Assembly: GCA_902526435.1 (NCBI GenBank)
Contig: CABZLA010000009.1
Span: 1 to 44,342 of the forward strand
Direction: 5' to 3'
DNA from: an uncultured Prochlorococcus sp.
Lineage (GTDB): Bacteria > Cyanobacteriota > Cyanobacteriia > PCC-6307 > Cyanobiaceae
Length of the DNA: 44,342 nucleotides
Translations under genes and position numbers: made by a program
The notes under the pieces: generated by a model
Told to the model about the DNA's origin: nothing
Databases searched by the model: none
The model's input: only the letters and a program-made list of their open reading frames with translations
Shown: in pieces, positions 24,466-33,634 of the stretch
Numbering within the stretch: the first letter of the stretch is position 1
Layout: each line of letters starts with the position of its first letter

Positions 24466-26628
24466 TTGTCTAAATATTTACTTGAGATAGGAACAGAAGA
24501 GTTACCAGCCAAATTTTCTCATTCTGTAATAAACCAAATCAACTCTCTTATAGAATTTGAATTTGATAAGAAACTTATCAAATTTAATAATGTTATTTGC
24601 ACTTCCACACCTAGAAGAATAGTTCTATTTCTAGACGGATTAGTTGATCAGGCGGATGATAAGACAGTAATAAGAAAAGGTCCAAAAGCTACTTCTGCAT
24701 TTCTTAATGGCATACCAACTAATGCTGCTATAGGTTTTGCAAATAGTTTAGGAATTAATATAAATGACTTAGAAATAAGAGATACAGAAAAGGGTGAGTT
24801 TTTATTTGGAACAAAAATTGAGAAAGGAGAATCTACAAGATCTTCTATATCTTCAATAATTCCTAAAGTAATAAAAAATATGCAAGGCCCTCGTTTTATG
24901 AAATGGGGAAGTGGAAGCTTTAAATTTTCAAGACCAATCAGATGGATAGTCTCACTTTACAACGATGAAATTCTTGATTTTGTTTTTGATGAATGTGATC
25001 CTAAGATTTCAATAGGCAATATATCAAAAAGTCATAGATTAATTAATAAAGTTATTAAAATTTATTCTCCAGATAATTATTTTGATTTAATGGCTAAGGG
25101 TGGAGTATTTGTTAAAAGAGAAGAAAGAAAAGAAAAAATTTTTAATCTCATAAATCATGAATCTCAATTGGTAAATTTAGATCCTGATCTTTCTGATAAT
25201 TTACTTAACGAATTAACTGATTTAGTTGAATCTCCTAATTTATTAACTAGTAACTTTGATAAGCAATTTCTTAATTTGCCTGTTGAAGTTCTTTCAACTG
25301 TAATGAAAAATCATCAAAGATATATACCTCTTCTAAAAAAAAATAGAACATTTTCTAAATTAGATTTGAGTTCTGAAAAAGTTATAAGTACAAATTTCTT
25401 TGTGTTATCCAATGGCCTTAGAGAATCTAATAATATTATTTCTAAGGGAAATGAAAAAGTATTAAGGGCTAGATTCTCAGATGCCAAGTTTTTTGTAGAA
25501 AGTGACAAAAAAGTTTCTTCTAAAAAAAGGAATGAAAAACTTAAAACAGTTTCTTATTTGAAAGGGATGGGTAATGTTTCTCAAAGAGTTAAACGAATTG
25601 AGGCTACTTCAGAAAAGATACTTAATCATTTAAATGATCAATCCTTAGATTGTGAAAAAACTAAAGAAGCTGCAAAGTACTGTAAAAACGATTTGTGTAG
25701 TGAGATTGTTTATGAATTTCCTGAATTGCAAGGGATAATGGGGGGGAAATATTTACATAATGAAGGCTTTTGTAATGAAATTTGTATAGCTGTAGCAGAA
25801 CATTATTTGCCTGGTTTTTATAAAGATGATTTACCTTCTACAAAATATGGGGCTATTATTTCTATCTCTGACAAAATAGAAACTTTAATAAGTATATTTA
25901 TATCTGGAAAAAGACCAAGTGGTTCATCTGACCCATATGCACTTAGAAGAAATTTAAATGGGGTTATTCTAATTATTTGGCAATTCGAATTTGATTTGGA
26001 TCTTGAAAATATTTTTGAGGAACTTCTTGAATATTGGAAAATTTCACTGCCAAATTTGAAATTCGTGAAAGAAAAAGTTTTAAACGACTTAATTGAATTT
26101 ACTAATCAAAGAATTGTAAGCCATCTTGATGAATTATCAATCAGTAAAGATCTAATTAAAGCTACTTGTTTTATTGATTCATCAGCTGAAAAAAAAATAA
26201 TTAATATTTTGGAATTAAAAAATAGAATAAATACTATTAAAAAACTTAAAGGGAAACCAAATTTTTCTGAAATTCAAAAAGTTATCTCGAGAGTTAGTAA
26301 ATTGGCTGAAAGTGGAAATCTCAAAACAACAATTTTTTCATACAAAAATTATGTAAATCCAGATCTTTTTGAAAAAGAATGTGAAAAAAAAGTATTTGAA
26401 TTCATCAAAGAATTAGAAGAAACTATTAAATTAAACAATTGGGATTATTTTCAGCTTTTTAAACTATTTGAGTCTAATTCTAATAATCTTAATGAACTTT
26501 TTGATAATGAAAGAGGAGTCCTAATAATGGCAGTAAATCCTGAAATGAGAAATAATCGTCTTAATTTATTAGGTTTGGTAAGGAACTACTCTTTAAAAAT
26601 TGCTGACTTTACTCTTTTTAACTCTTGA
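24466..26628 (+). CDS. glyS: Glycyl-tRNA synthetase beta subunit
   Basis: 720 residues from a TTG, starting MSKYLLEIGTEELPAKFSHS, the hallmark EIGTEELPA. Typical segments follow: RKGPKATSAF, MRWG-like MKWGSGSFKFSRPIRWIVSL, STVMKNHQRYIPL and the ARFSDAKFFVESD HD-like region, then DPYALRRNLNG. The C-terminal anticodon-binding part is present. Works as an alpha2beta2 enzyme with GlyQ, encoded elsewhere. Its 3' end overlaps the convergent chlP by 11 bp. Confidence 0.96.
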   Translation: MSKYLLEIGTEELPAKFSHSVINQINSLIEFEFDKKLIKFNNVICTSTPRRIVLFLDGLVDQADDKTVIRKGPKATSAFLNGIPTNAAIGFANSLGININDLEIRDTEKGEFLFGTKIEKGESTRSSISSIIPKVIKNMQGPRFMKWGSGSFKFSRPIRWIVSLYNDEILDFVFDECDPKISIGNISKSHRLINKVIKIYSPDNYFDLMAKGGVFVKREERKEKIFNLINHESQLVNLDPDLSDNLLNELTDLVESPNLLTSNFDKQFLNLPVEVLSTVMKNHQRYIPLLKKNRTFSKLDLSSEKVISTNFFVLSNGLRESNNIISKGNEKVLRARFSDAKFFVESDKKVSSKKRNEKLKTVSYLKGMGNVSQRVKRIEATSEKILNHLNDQSLDCEKTKEAAKYCKNDLCSEIVYEFPELQGIMGGKYLHNEGFCNEICIAVAEHYLPGFYKDDLPSTKYGAIISISDKIETLISIFISGKRPSGSSDPYALRRNLNGVILIIWQFEFDLDLENIFEELLEYWKISLPNLKFVKEKVLNDLIEFTNQRIVSHLDELSISKDLIKATCFIDSSAEKKIINILELKNRINTIKKLKGKPNFSEIQKVISRVSKLAESGNLKTTIFSYKNYVNPDLFEKECEKKVFEFIKELEETIKLNNWDYFQLFKLFESNSNNLNELFDNERGVLIMAVNPEMRNNRLNLLGLVRNYSLKIADFTLFNS

Positions 26629-27949
26629 CTTTAATCCCACCTTTAATTGAATAGTTCTTTAACATTTTTTCGACTTCTTTTTCTTCTCTTACAGCACTAT
26701 TAACTGGTTTATAATTAAGTGGTGCTAGTGCTTTTCCTCTTAAAATTGATCCAAGAGTAAGCATCGTAAGTTTGATTTGCTGAAGGGGTTTCATCGCAAC
26801 AACTCGTTTGTACAGGTAACTATCAAATGTGAGTCTTTGAACATCCATGTCATCACACATTTCTACAAAAGCTTCTCTAGCAGGATCATTTCTATAAAAA
26901 ATATTTTGAAGAATTTCTAGTACTTTGTAAGTTGTACCATATTTTTTGTCCCATTTTTTTAAATAATTTTTTAAATCTTTTTCTGATGGAATTTCTTGAC
27001 CATTTTTTGAAGCTTCAACGATTTCTTCAGCACACATTCTCCCACTTTTCGCAGCAAAATAAATACCTTCTCCAGAGCTTTTTGTTACATAACCTGCTGC
27101 ATCTCCTACCAGAGCCATTCTTCCTACAACTCTTCGAGGTCTTGGATGCTCAGGAATAGGATGTGCTTCAACTTTTATAACTTCACCATTAACAAGCCTT
27201 TTTTTGGCTCTATTTCTTACTCCTTCTTGAAGGCCTTTTATTAAGGATTGGTTTTTTTGCATTGTGCCTGTCCCTACTGCGACATGATCATATTTAGGAA
27301 ATACCCAACCATAAAAATCGGGAGAAACATCAGTCCCTACATACATCTCAGCGAGGTCTTCGTAGTAACTCATCTCTTCTTTAGGCAATTTAATTCTCTC
27401 TTGGAATGCTATTGCCACTTTGTAATCACCAGCGTCCATAGCTTTGGCAACTCTGCTGTTAGCACCATCAGCTCCAATTAAGAGGTCTACGGTTAACTCT
27501 TTAAGTTCTCCTTTCTTGTCTCCAGATGAAAAATCTGAATAAGAAAGTTTGTATGGACCTTGATTATCATTTCCAGTATCAATTGAAGTAACTAATCCAT
27601 TAATTAATGTTGCCCCAAGTTCAGAAGCTCTGTTTCTCATAAATGCGTCCATTACCTCTCTTCTGCACATTCCTATATATTCATTATCACTTTTGCCATA
27701 TACATTATCCAAGCTAATATCAACTTCTCTATTAGAGGGAGATATCATTTTCATATGTCTTACTTTTCTATCTATTATAGTTTCTGGCAAATCAAATTCC
27801 TCAACCATACAAAGAGGAATAGCTCCTCCACAAGGTTTTGCATTATCTAACTTCCTTTCAAAAAGCCAGGTTTTTATACCAGATTTAGCAAGTATTTCAG
27901 CAGCACATGAACCACTTGGACCTCCACCAATTACAGCAACTCTCAACAT
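26618..27949 (-). CDS. chlP: Geranylgeranyl reductase ChlP
   Basis: 443 residues. The N-terminal Rossmann motif is VAVIGGGPSGSCAAEILA (residues 4-21), followed by CGGAIPLCM, a GADGANSRVAKAM FAD motif near 165 and VGDAAGYVTKSSGEGIYFA near 285. This flavoprotein reduces geranylgeranyl to phytyl groups for (divinyl) chlorophyll and tocopherol. The 5' region up to the broken VanY-like gene (27950-28056) is ~107 bp with no other recognisable gene. Length is normal for cyanobacteria. Confidence 0.95.
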   Translation of the reverse strand: MLRVAVIGGGPSGSCAAEILAKSGIKTWLFERKLDNAKPCGGAIPLCMVEEFDLPETIIDRKVRHMKMISPSNREVDISLDNVYGKSDNEYIGMCRREVMDAFMRNRASELGATLINGLVTSIDTGNDNQGPYKLSYSDFSSGDKKGELKELTVDLLIGADGANSRVAKAMDAGDYKVAIAFQERIKLPKEEMSYYEDLAEMYVGTDVSPDFYGWVFPKYDHVAVGTGTMQKNQSLIKGLQEGVRNRAKKRLVNGEVIKVEAHPIPEHPRPRRVVGRMALVGDAAGYVTKSSGEGIYFAAKSGRMCAEEIVEASKNGQEIPSEKDLKNYLKKWDKKYGTTYKVLEILQNIFYRNDPAREAFVEMCDDMDVQRLTFDSYLYKRVVAMKPLQQIKLTMLTLGSILRGKALAPLNYKPVNSAVREEKEVEKMLKNYSIKGGIKVKS

Positions 27950-28056
27950 ATTAAAAAAATTGTATCCTATTAAAAACTACATCAATTTCCTTATAAAAAG
28001 TGCATTTCGTAAATTAATAGTCAATATCGAAATATCTTTTGAATTGAAAAATTTAT

Positions 28057-28598
28057 ATTGAAAAAAAGAATCTTATAAATGCCGACGTTGATATACAAGT
28101 TGCTGAGAGAAGAAATTTAAAAGAAAAATTGGTTTTATTGAACCTAATATTGAAGTTCATATTGATATGAGTAAATCCCTTCTCGAAATGAGAGATGATG
28201 CGAAAAAAGATGGAATAAATATGGTATTCCTAAGTGTTTACAGATCAATAAGTCTACAGAAAGATATTTTCTATTCTTTAAAATCTAGGAGAAATCATAT
28301 TGTTGCTGAGAGGGCTAAGTTCTCAGCACCTCCAGGTTATTCTGAACATGGTACTGGTTTCGCTGTTGATATAGGAAATGTTTATAAAGGGAAACTAGAC
28401 TTTGAAGTTGAATTTGAGAATACGGATGCTTTTAGGTGGCATAAAGAAAATGCAGCTAAGTACCACTTCAAATTATCTTTCAACAAAAATAATAAAAATG
28501 TTGATTATGAGCCTTTGCATTGGAGATATGAAGGATCAATTGAAGCACTTAAAGTTTTTGAAGCATCTAATAGGAATTTGAAAAAGCTACAACATTGA
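28057..28598 (+). pseudogene. VanY-type D-Ala-D-Ala carboxypeptidase, frameshifted
   Basis: The main frame from the ATG at 28167 gives 143 residues with the intact zinc motifs SEHGTGFAVD and EPLHWRY. But the protein clearly begins earlier: in the same frame GFIEPNIEVHID precedes the ATG, and still further upstream, in another frame, NLINADVDIQVAERRNLKEK reads as the expected N-terminus. The frames join if one G is restored at the GG near 28131 (TTGGTTTT). The 5' frame itself lacks ATG/GTG/TTG: it opens with ATT at 28057, or with the TTG at 28058 if one A is restored to the A7 run at 28061-28067. The normally conserved SGYRS is SVYRS here. Either a decaying gene or sequencing error; a shorter protein from 28167 is possible. 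Confidence 0.7.
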
Positions 28599-28711
28599 AA
28601 AAACTAATAACAATTTTTTATATGATTTTCAAAGTCTTATGGGCAAATCTTTCAGAATAAGCATTCTTTGAGTTAGCCTTAATATATTAATTATTGGTTT
28701 GCAATTTTTAG

Positions 28712-30511
28712 ATGTCAGCTTCAATTAAAGAAATAAGAAATGTAGCAATTATAGCTCATGTAGATCATGGAAAAACAACCCTAGTCGATGCATTATTATC
28801 TCAATCTGGAATATTTAGAGATAACGAAGTAGTTCCGACTTGTGTAATGGATTCAAATGATCTCGAGAGAGAAAGAGGTATAACAATACTTTCAAAAAAT
28901 ACGGCTGTCAATTATAAAAATACGAGAATCAATATTATCGATACACCTGGTCATGCTGACTTTGGAGGAGAGGTTGAGAGGGTTTTGGGCATGGTTGATG
29001 GTTGTTTATTAATCGTTGATGCTAACGAGGGTCCAATGCCTCAAACAAGGTTTGTATTAAAAAAAGCTTTAGAAAAAGGTCTTAGGCCTATAGTTTTTGT
29101 AAATAAAATTGATAGGCCTAGAGTAGTCCCAGAAATTGCGGTGGATAAAGTTCTTGATTTATTCCTTGAATTAGGTGCAGATGATGATCAATGTGATTTT
29201 CCTTATTTATTCGGAAGTGGATTATCTGGTTTCGCAAAAGAAGAAATGGAATCGAATAATGATAATATGATGCCCCTTTTTGAAGCCATTCTTAGGCATG
29301 TTCCACCACCTGTAGGGGATCTAAATAGGCCTCTGCAGCTTCAAATTACAACTTTGGATTATTCTGATTTCTTAGGAAGAATTGTGATTGGAAAGATTCA
29401 TAATGGAACTATAAAAAATGGCCAACAAGCAAGCCTGATAAAAGAAAGTGGGAAAACTATCAAGGGTAAAGTAAGTAAGCTTTTAGGATTTGAGGGATTA
29501 CAAAGAATTGATATTAATGAAGCTTTTGCTGGAGATATTGTTGCAGTATCTGGTTTCGATGATGTAAATATTGGAGAAACTATTGCTTGTCCTGACTCTC
29601 CTCATCCACTTCCTTTAATTAAGGTTGATGAACCAACACTTAATATGACTTTTGTTGTGAATGACTCCCCATTTGCTGGCAAAGAGGGAAAATTTGTTAC
29701 GAGCAGACAATTAAAAAATAGATTAGAGAGGGAATTATTAACTAATGTAGCTCTAAGAGTTGAAGAAACAGATTCTCCAGATAGATTTTCTGTCTCCGGG
29801 AGAGGTGAGCTTCATTTGGGGATTTTGATAGAAACAATGAGAAGAGAGGGATTTGAATTCCAAATTTCGCAACCTCAAGTTATTTTTAGGGAAATTGATG
29901 GTGTTCAATGTGAACCTATAGAAACGTTAGTTTTAGATGTGCCAGAAGTTGCTGTTGGCTCATGTATTGAAAAATTAGGATCAAGAAAGGCTGAGATGAA
30001 AAATATGCAGACAAGTTCAGATGGAAGAACTCAATTAGAATTTCTTGTACCATCAAGAGGCCTTATAGGCTTTCGTGGTGAATTTGTTCGAATAACAAGA
30101 GGTGAAGGCATCATGAGTCATTCCTTCTATGAATATAAACCTAAAGCTGGAGATTTCGAAACGAGAAGAAATGGTGTTCTTATTTCTTTTGAAGAGGGTG
30201 TTGCAACTTTCTATGCGTTGAAAAATGCGGAAGATAGAGGTGTTTATTTTATTAAACCAGGAGTGAAAGTTTATAAAGGTATGATTATTGGCGAGAATAA
30301 TAGATCACAAGATCTAGAGTTAAATATTTGTAAAACAAAGCAATTGACTAATATGCGATCTGCTGGAGCGGAAGAATTAGATACTTTACAATCTCCAGTT
30401 GATATTACTCTTGAGAGAGCACTTGAATATATAGGTTCCGATGAAATGCTTGAAGTAACGCCTGATTCTATAAGAATGAGGAAGTTAAATAAAAAGGCAA
30501 TGAAAAAATAA
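28712..30511 (+). CDS. typA: BipA/TypA translational GTPase
   Basis: 599 residues. GTPase motifs: G1 AHVDHGKTT (~15-23), the switch I RERGITI, G3 DTPGHADFG, G4 NKID and the later GSGL G5-like region; then EF-G-like domains and a C-terminal BipA-specific domain with KAGDFETRRNGVLISFEEG. BipA is a ribosome-associated GTPase important for 50S assembly and growth under stress, including cold. The ATG at 28712 fits the family start (ASIKEIRNVAIIAHVDHG). A DUF309 reading frame starts 6 bp after its stop. Confidence 0.96.
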   Translation: MSASIKEIRNVAIIAHVDHGKTTLVDALLSQSGIFRDNEVVPTCVMDSNDLERERGITILSKNTAVNYKNTRINIIDTPGHADFGGEVERVLGMVDGCLLIVDANEGPMPQTRFVLKKALEKGLRPIVFVNKIDRPRVVPEIAVDKVLDLFLELGADDDQCDFPYLFGSGLSGFAKEEMESNNDNMMPLFEAILRHVPPPVGDLNRPLQLQITTLDYSDFLGRIVIGKIHNGTIKNGQQASLIKESGKTIKGKVSKLLGFEGLQRIDINEAFAGDIVAVSGFDDVNIGETIACPDSPHPLPLIKVDEPTLNMTFVVNDSPFAGKEGKFVTSRQLKNRLERELLTNVALRVEETDSPDRFSVSGRGELHLGILIETMRREGFEFQISQPQVIFREIDGVQCEPIETLVLDVPEVAVGSCIEKLGSRKAEMKNMQTSSDGRTQLEFLVPSRGLIGFRGEFVRITRGEGIMSHSFYEYKPKAGDFETRRNGVLISFEEGVATFYALKNAEDRGVYFIKPGVKVYKGMIIGENNRSQDLELNICKTKQLTNMRSAGAEELDTLQSPVDITLERALEYIGSDEMLEVTPDSIRMRKLNKKAMKK

Positions 30512-30517
30512 AATATT

Positions 30518-30887
30518 ATGAGAGAAGAAGATAATAAAAGTTTCGAGGATATTTTTTTAGATGCTTTAAATCTTTTTAATAATCAAAAAATGGTATGAAG
30601 CTCATGATGCTTTTGAAGATATATGGAATACTCTTGATGGAGACGAGAGACAAATTATACAAGGTATACTTCAGGTATCCGTTTCTCAATTCCATTTAAG
30701 TAAAGGAAATCTAAATGGAGCAACTATATTAATGGGAGAGGGCTTAGGTAGGATAAAAAATAGAACTCATATTGATTTAGGTATAGATCTCGAATCTTTT
30801 TGTAAAAGTCTTGAGGATTTATTAATAAAACTTCAATACAAAGAGGTATTAAACGAAAATGACAAGCCTTACCTAGTGAGAAAATAG
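30518..30887 (+). pseudogene. DUF309 protein, broken by +1 in an A run
   Basis: From the ATG at 30518 the frame reads MREEDNKSFEDIFLDALNLF then hits TGA at 30596-30598. Removing one A from the A6 run at 30585-30590 joins it to the downstream frame, which gives LFNNQ-KWYEAHDAFEDIW, the DUF309 signature (W/Y-E-x-H-(D/E)-xxExxW), then DGDERQIIQGILQVSVSQFH and GEGLGRIKN, ending at TAG 30887. So the gene is complete except for one extra base. DUF309 proteins are small helical proteins of unknown function. lptB begins 3 bp later. Real mutation, sequencing error or slippage cannot be separated here. Confidence 0.75.
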
Positions 30888-30890
30888 AAA

Positions 30891-31619
30891 ATGAATTTTG
30901 AAATAAAGAACGTCTTTCTTACTATTGAGGGAAAATCAATAGTAAATGATGTCTCAATAAAGGTTTGCCCTGGTGAAATTGTTGGTTTAATGGGACCAAA
31001 TGGTGCAGGTAAAACATCTACTTTTAATCTTGCGGTTGGTAATTTAAAACCTGATAAGGGAGATATATTAATTAATAGTAAATCTATAAAAAATTTACCT
31101 TTGCCTAATAGAGCAAAACTTGGTTTAGGATATTTAACTCAAGAAGCAAGTATCTTTAGAGATCTAACAGTTAAAGAAAATATTGACTTAGCATTGCACA
31201 ATTCATTTTCTAAAAGCGCAATAGTAAGAAATAAAAGAGAAAAAATAATTAATGAATTTAATCTGAATAAAGTTGTTGATAATTATGGTTATCAACTATC
31301 AGGAGGGGAGAGGAGAAGGTGTGAAATAGCAAGAGCTCTATCAGTTGGTAGACAAGGACCTAAATATTTACTTTTGGATGAACCTTTTGCAGGGATCGAC
31401 CCCTTAGCTGTAAATGATTTAAAGAAACTTATTATTAAACTTAGTGAGAATGGAATGGGAATTCTTATAACAGACCATAATGTAAGAGAGACTCTTTTAA
31501 TTACAACAAAATCATATGTTTTAAGTGAAGGAAAGATACTTGCGCATGGATCATCTGATGAACTTGCAAATAATCAAATAGTGAAAAAGTTTTATTTGGG
31601 GGATGATTTTCAACTTTGA
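30891..31619 (+). CDS. lptB: LPS-export ABC transporter ATPase LptB
   Basis: 242 residues with Walker A GPNGAGKT (35-42), Q-loop in YLTQEASIF (81-89), signature LSGGE followed by RRRCEIARAL (136-150), Walker B YLLLDEP (159-165) and the H-loop TDHNVRETL. The YLTQE.SIFR.LTV and RR.CEIARAL phrases are specific to LptB, which powers lipopolysaccharide transport across the envelope with LptF/G. No lptA/C/F/G in the window. It starts three bases after the DUF309 stop, so probably shares the typA transcript. Confidence 0.92.
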   Translation: MNFEIKNVFLTIEGKSIVNDVSIKVCPGEIVGLMGPNGAGKTSTFNLAVGNLKPDKGDILINSKSIKNLPLPNRAKLGLGYLTQEASIFRDLTVKENIDLALHNSFSKSAIVRNKREKIINEFNLNKVVDNYGYQLSGGERRRCEIARALSVGRQGPKYLLLDEPFAGIDPLAVNDLKKLIIKLSENGMGILITDHNVRETLLITTKSYVLSEGKILAHGSSDELANNQIVKKFYLGDDFQL

Positions 31620-31727
31620 ATACTTAAATTAAGAAATAAATTAAAAAATTTGATAGATACATGAATTTTTTCTTTTTTTTTTATTATTTTATAATTAGGT
31701 AAATTAATAAAATTTGATATTTTACAG

Positions 31728-32672
31728 ATGATATTTGATGATTTTATAAAAAATTTAATTTACGATCCAGTTTCCTCTATAGGCATTTTAGTTTTTTATT
31801 TTATATTAATTAATTTGCCTATTTCTCTAGTAGCCTTATTCAATAAAAAATCCTCTTCTTATGTGAGATTAATTACAATCTTAATAAATATCTTAATAGC
31901 TTTACAGCTTATCTCAAGATGGATCGTCTCTGGGCATTTCCCAATAAGTAACTTATATGAATCTCTTTATTTCTTAGTTTGGGGTATATCTTTAGGTCAG
32001 TTATTAATTGAGAAAGAGTATCCGACTCCGATAATCCCAGCAATAGCAATACCTATTGAACTTTTAACTATAGCTTTTGCTTGCTTTGTTTTGCCTGAAG
32101 ATTTAAAGCTATCATCTAACCTTGTCCCAGCATTAAGATCAAGTTGGTTAATTATGCATGTAAGCGTAGTCATGCTTAGTTATGCAGCCCTTATCATCGG
32201 CTCTTTACTTTCAGCCTCTGTACTGTTTATTAATAATAGTCAACCTCTTCAACTAAGAAGTAGTTCTACAGGGGTAGGCGGTTTCAAAATATCTAATTCT
32301 TACTCGATTAATAATGTAATTGAGCCTATAAATTTTTCTCATTCTGAGGAACTAGACACTCTTAGTTATAGATCTATATTAGTAGGATTTGTTCTTCTCA
32401 CTCTTGGATTAATTACTGGGGCCATTTGGGCTAATGAAGCATGGGGCACCTGGTGGAGTTGGGATCCTAAGGAAACCTGGGCTTTTATCTCTTGGTTATT
32501 TTATGCTGCCTATTTACATATGAGAATAAGTAGGGGTTGGCAAGGTAGAAGACCTGCATTACTTGCTACTTCTGGCTTTTTTGTTGTACTCATATGTTAC
32601 ATCGGAGTAAATTTCTTAGGTGTAGGTTTACATAGTTATGGTTGGATATTTGGTATATTCAATTTACTTTAA
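31728..32672 (+). CDS. ccsA: Cytochrome c biogenesis protein CcsA (ResC)
   Basis: 314 residues, polytopic with about eight hydrophobic spans. The heme-binding tryptophan-rich motif [15 protein letters not shown] lies near residues 236-250, with conserved histidines in IMHVSVVM (~142), YAAYLHMR and GLHSYGW. CcsA delivers heme to the lumenal side of the thylakoid for attachment to c-type cytochromes (system II) together with CcsB, not present here. The ATG at 31728 follows ~108 bp of very T-rich non-coding DNA after lptB. Confidence 0.95.
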   Translation: MIFDDFIKNLIYDPVSSIGILVFYFILINLPISLVALFNKKSSSYVRLITILINILIALQLISRWIVSGHFPISNLYESLYFLVWGISLGQLLIEKEYPTPIIPAIAIPIELLTIAFACFVLPEDLKLSSNLVPALRSSWLIMHVSVVMLSYAALIIGSLLSASVLFINNSQPLQLRSSSTGVGGFKISNSYSINNVIEPINFSHSEELDTLSYRSILVGFVLLTLGLITGAIWANEAWGTWWSWDPKETWAFISWLFYAAYLHMRISRGWQGRRPALLATSGFFVVLICYIGVNFLGVGLHSYGWIFGIFNLL

Positions 32673-32691
32673 CTTCCAGTTACTAAAGGTA

Positions 32692-33447
32692 TTAAGTCTC
32701 TGAAATTATCTTTCCATTTTGAGCATCTTGAGCAACTGACCTTAATTCGTCACAACCCTCTTTTAAAGTTGGATAAGCAAACATCCCACTTCCCGCAATG
32801 AAACAATTTGCACCAGCTTCTGCACATTGCGAAATCGTCCAATTTGCTTTTATTCCACCATCAACTTCAATATCTATATTCAAATTCTTTTCAATTACGT
32901 ATTGTCTTATCTTTCTTATTTTATTTAACATTGTTGGTATGTAGGCTTGGCCACCAAATCCTGGATTAACTGTCATCACCAAGACATGATCAACCATATC
33001 CATAATGTTTTCAATCATTTCAAATGGTGTATGAGGGTTTAATGCAACCGATGGTGATCCACCAAGATCTCTTATTTTTCCAAGAACTCTGTGAAGGTGA
33101 ACATTAGCTTCGGCATGAGCTATAACAACTCCTGGCTCTCCACTCGGCCCTTTGGTGGCTTTCACGTATGCCTCGAGCATTGTTTCACAATTATATTGGC
33201 TCACCATTAATTGTGTCTCAAAAGGAACCTCGCAATATTTTCTACATGCGGCAATCATTTCGGGTCCAAATGTAAGATTTGGTACAAAATTTCCATCCAT
33301 TACATCAAATTGAATACGGTCAACACCTGCTTCTTCAAGATCTTTAACGCATCCCCCCATATTTGCCCAGTCTGCTGGTAGTACGGAAGGAATTATTTGA
33401 ATTGGTCGATTAACACTCACTGAATTTTTAGAGTTTGTTTCAAGCAT
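32692..33447 (-). CDS. rpe: Ribulose-phosphate 3-epimerase
   Basis: 251 residues. TIM-barrel with the usual motifs: IIPSVLPADWANMGG, QFDVMDGNFVPNLTFGP (catalytic Asp and metal His-type region), HAEANVHLHRVL, MTVNPGFGGQAYI and EVDGGIKANW. The enzyme interconverts ribulose-5-P and xylulose-5-P in the Calvin cycle and oxidative pentose phosphate pathway. It diverges from glpX with 187 bp between starts, a region containing two short palindromic structures. Convergent with ccsA, 19 bp apart. Confidence 0.96.
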   Translation of the reverse strand: MLETNSKNSVSVNRPIQIIPSVLPADWANMGGCVKDLEEAGVDRIQFDVMDGNFVPNLTFGPEMIAACRKYCEVPFETQLMVSQYNCETMLEAYVKATKGPSGEPGVVIAHAEANVHLHRVLGKIRDLGGSPSVALNPHTPFEMIENIMDMVDHVLVMTVNPGFGGQAYIPTMLNKIRKIRQYVIEKNLNIDIEVDGGIKANWTISQCAEAGANCFIAGSGMFAYPTLKEGCDELRSVAQDAQNGKIISET

Positions 33448-33546
33448 TTAATTTTTAATTATTTAATAAAGATACTATATTTGGTTGCTTATTCCTAATT
33501 TCAAGTCGCGGCCTGATAAAGTTACAACTGCAAAGAGTTAAAAAAA

Positions 33547-33588
33547 GCTAATTAGCAAAATAATTCTTATAAAAAAGGCATTTTTTAT
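33547..33588 (+). promoter_or_regulatory. Two inverted repeats in the glpX leader
   Basis: A 10-bp perfect palindrome GCTAATTAGC (33547-33556) and, 12 bp on, ATAAAAAA-GGCA-TTTTTTAT (33569-33588) with 8-bp arms and a 4-nt loop. They sit 47-88 bp before the glpX GTG. Possible operator or leader hairpin; AT-richness makes chance possible. Confidence 0.3.
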
Positions 33589-33634
33589 GAGAATATGTTT
33601 TAAACCTCTTAGAAAATCTTTTAAAAATTTAATT

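Noticed and set aside
28057..28134. Programmed slippage or frameshifting to rescue the VanY-like or DUF309 product
   Set aside because: The runs (A6, A7, GG) are short for transcriptional slippage and no stimulatory element is visible; cannot be excluded but not supported.
21898..28598. VanX and VanY as a vancomycin-resistance pair
   Set aside because: They are 5.5 kb apart, unlinked to VanA/H/R/S-type genes, and VanY is broken; cell-wall recycling is the simpler reading.
33587..33634. N-terminal extension of GlpX from ATG 33587
   Set aside because: Adds 16 basic residues absent from the family; the GTG at 33635 gives the normal FBPase/SBPase N-terminus. A transit-like role makes no sense in a bacterium.
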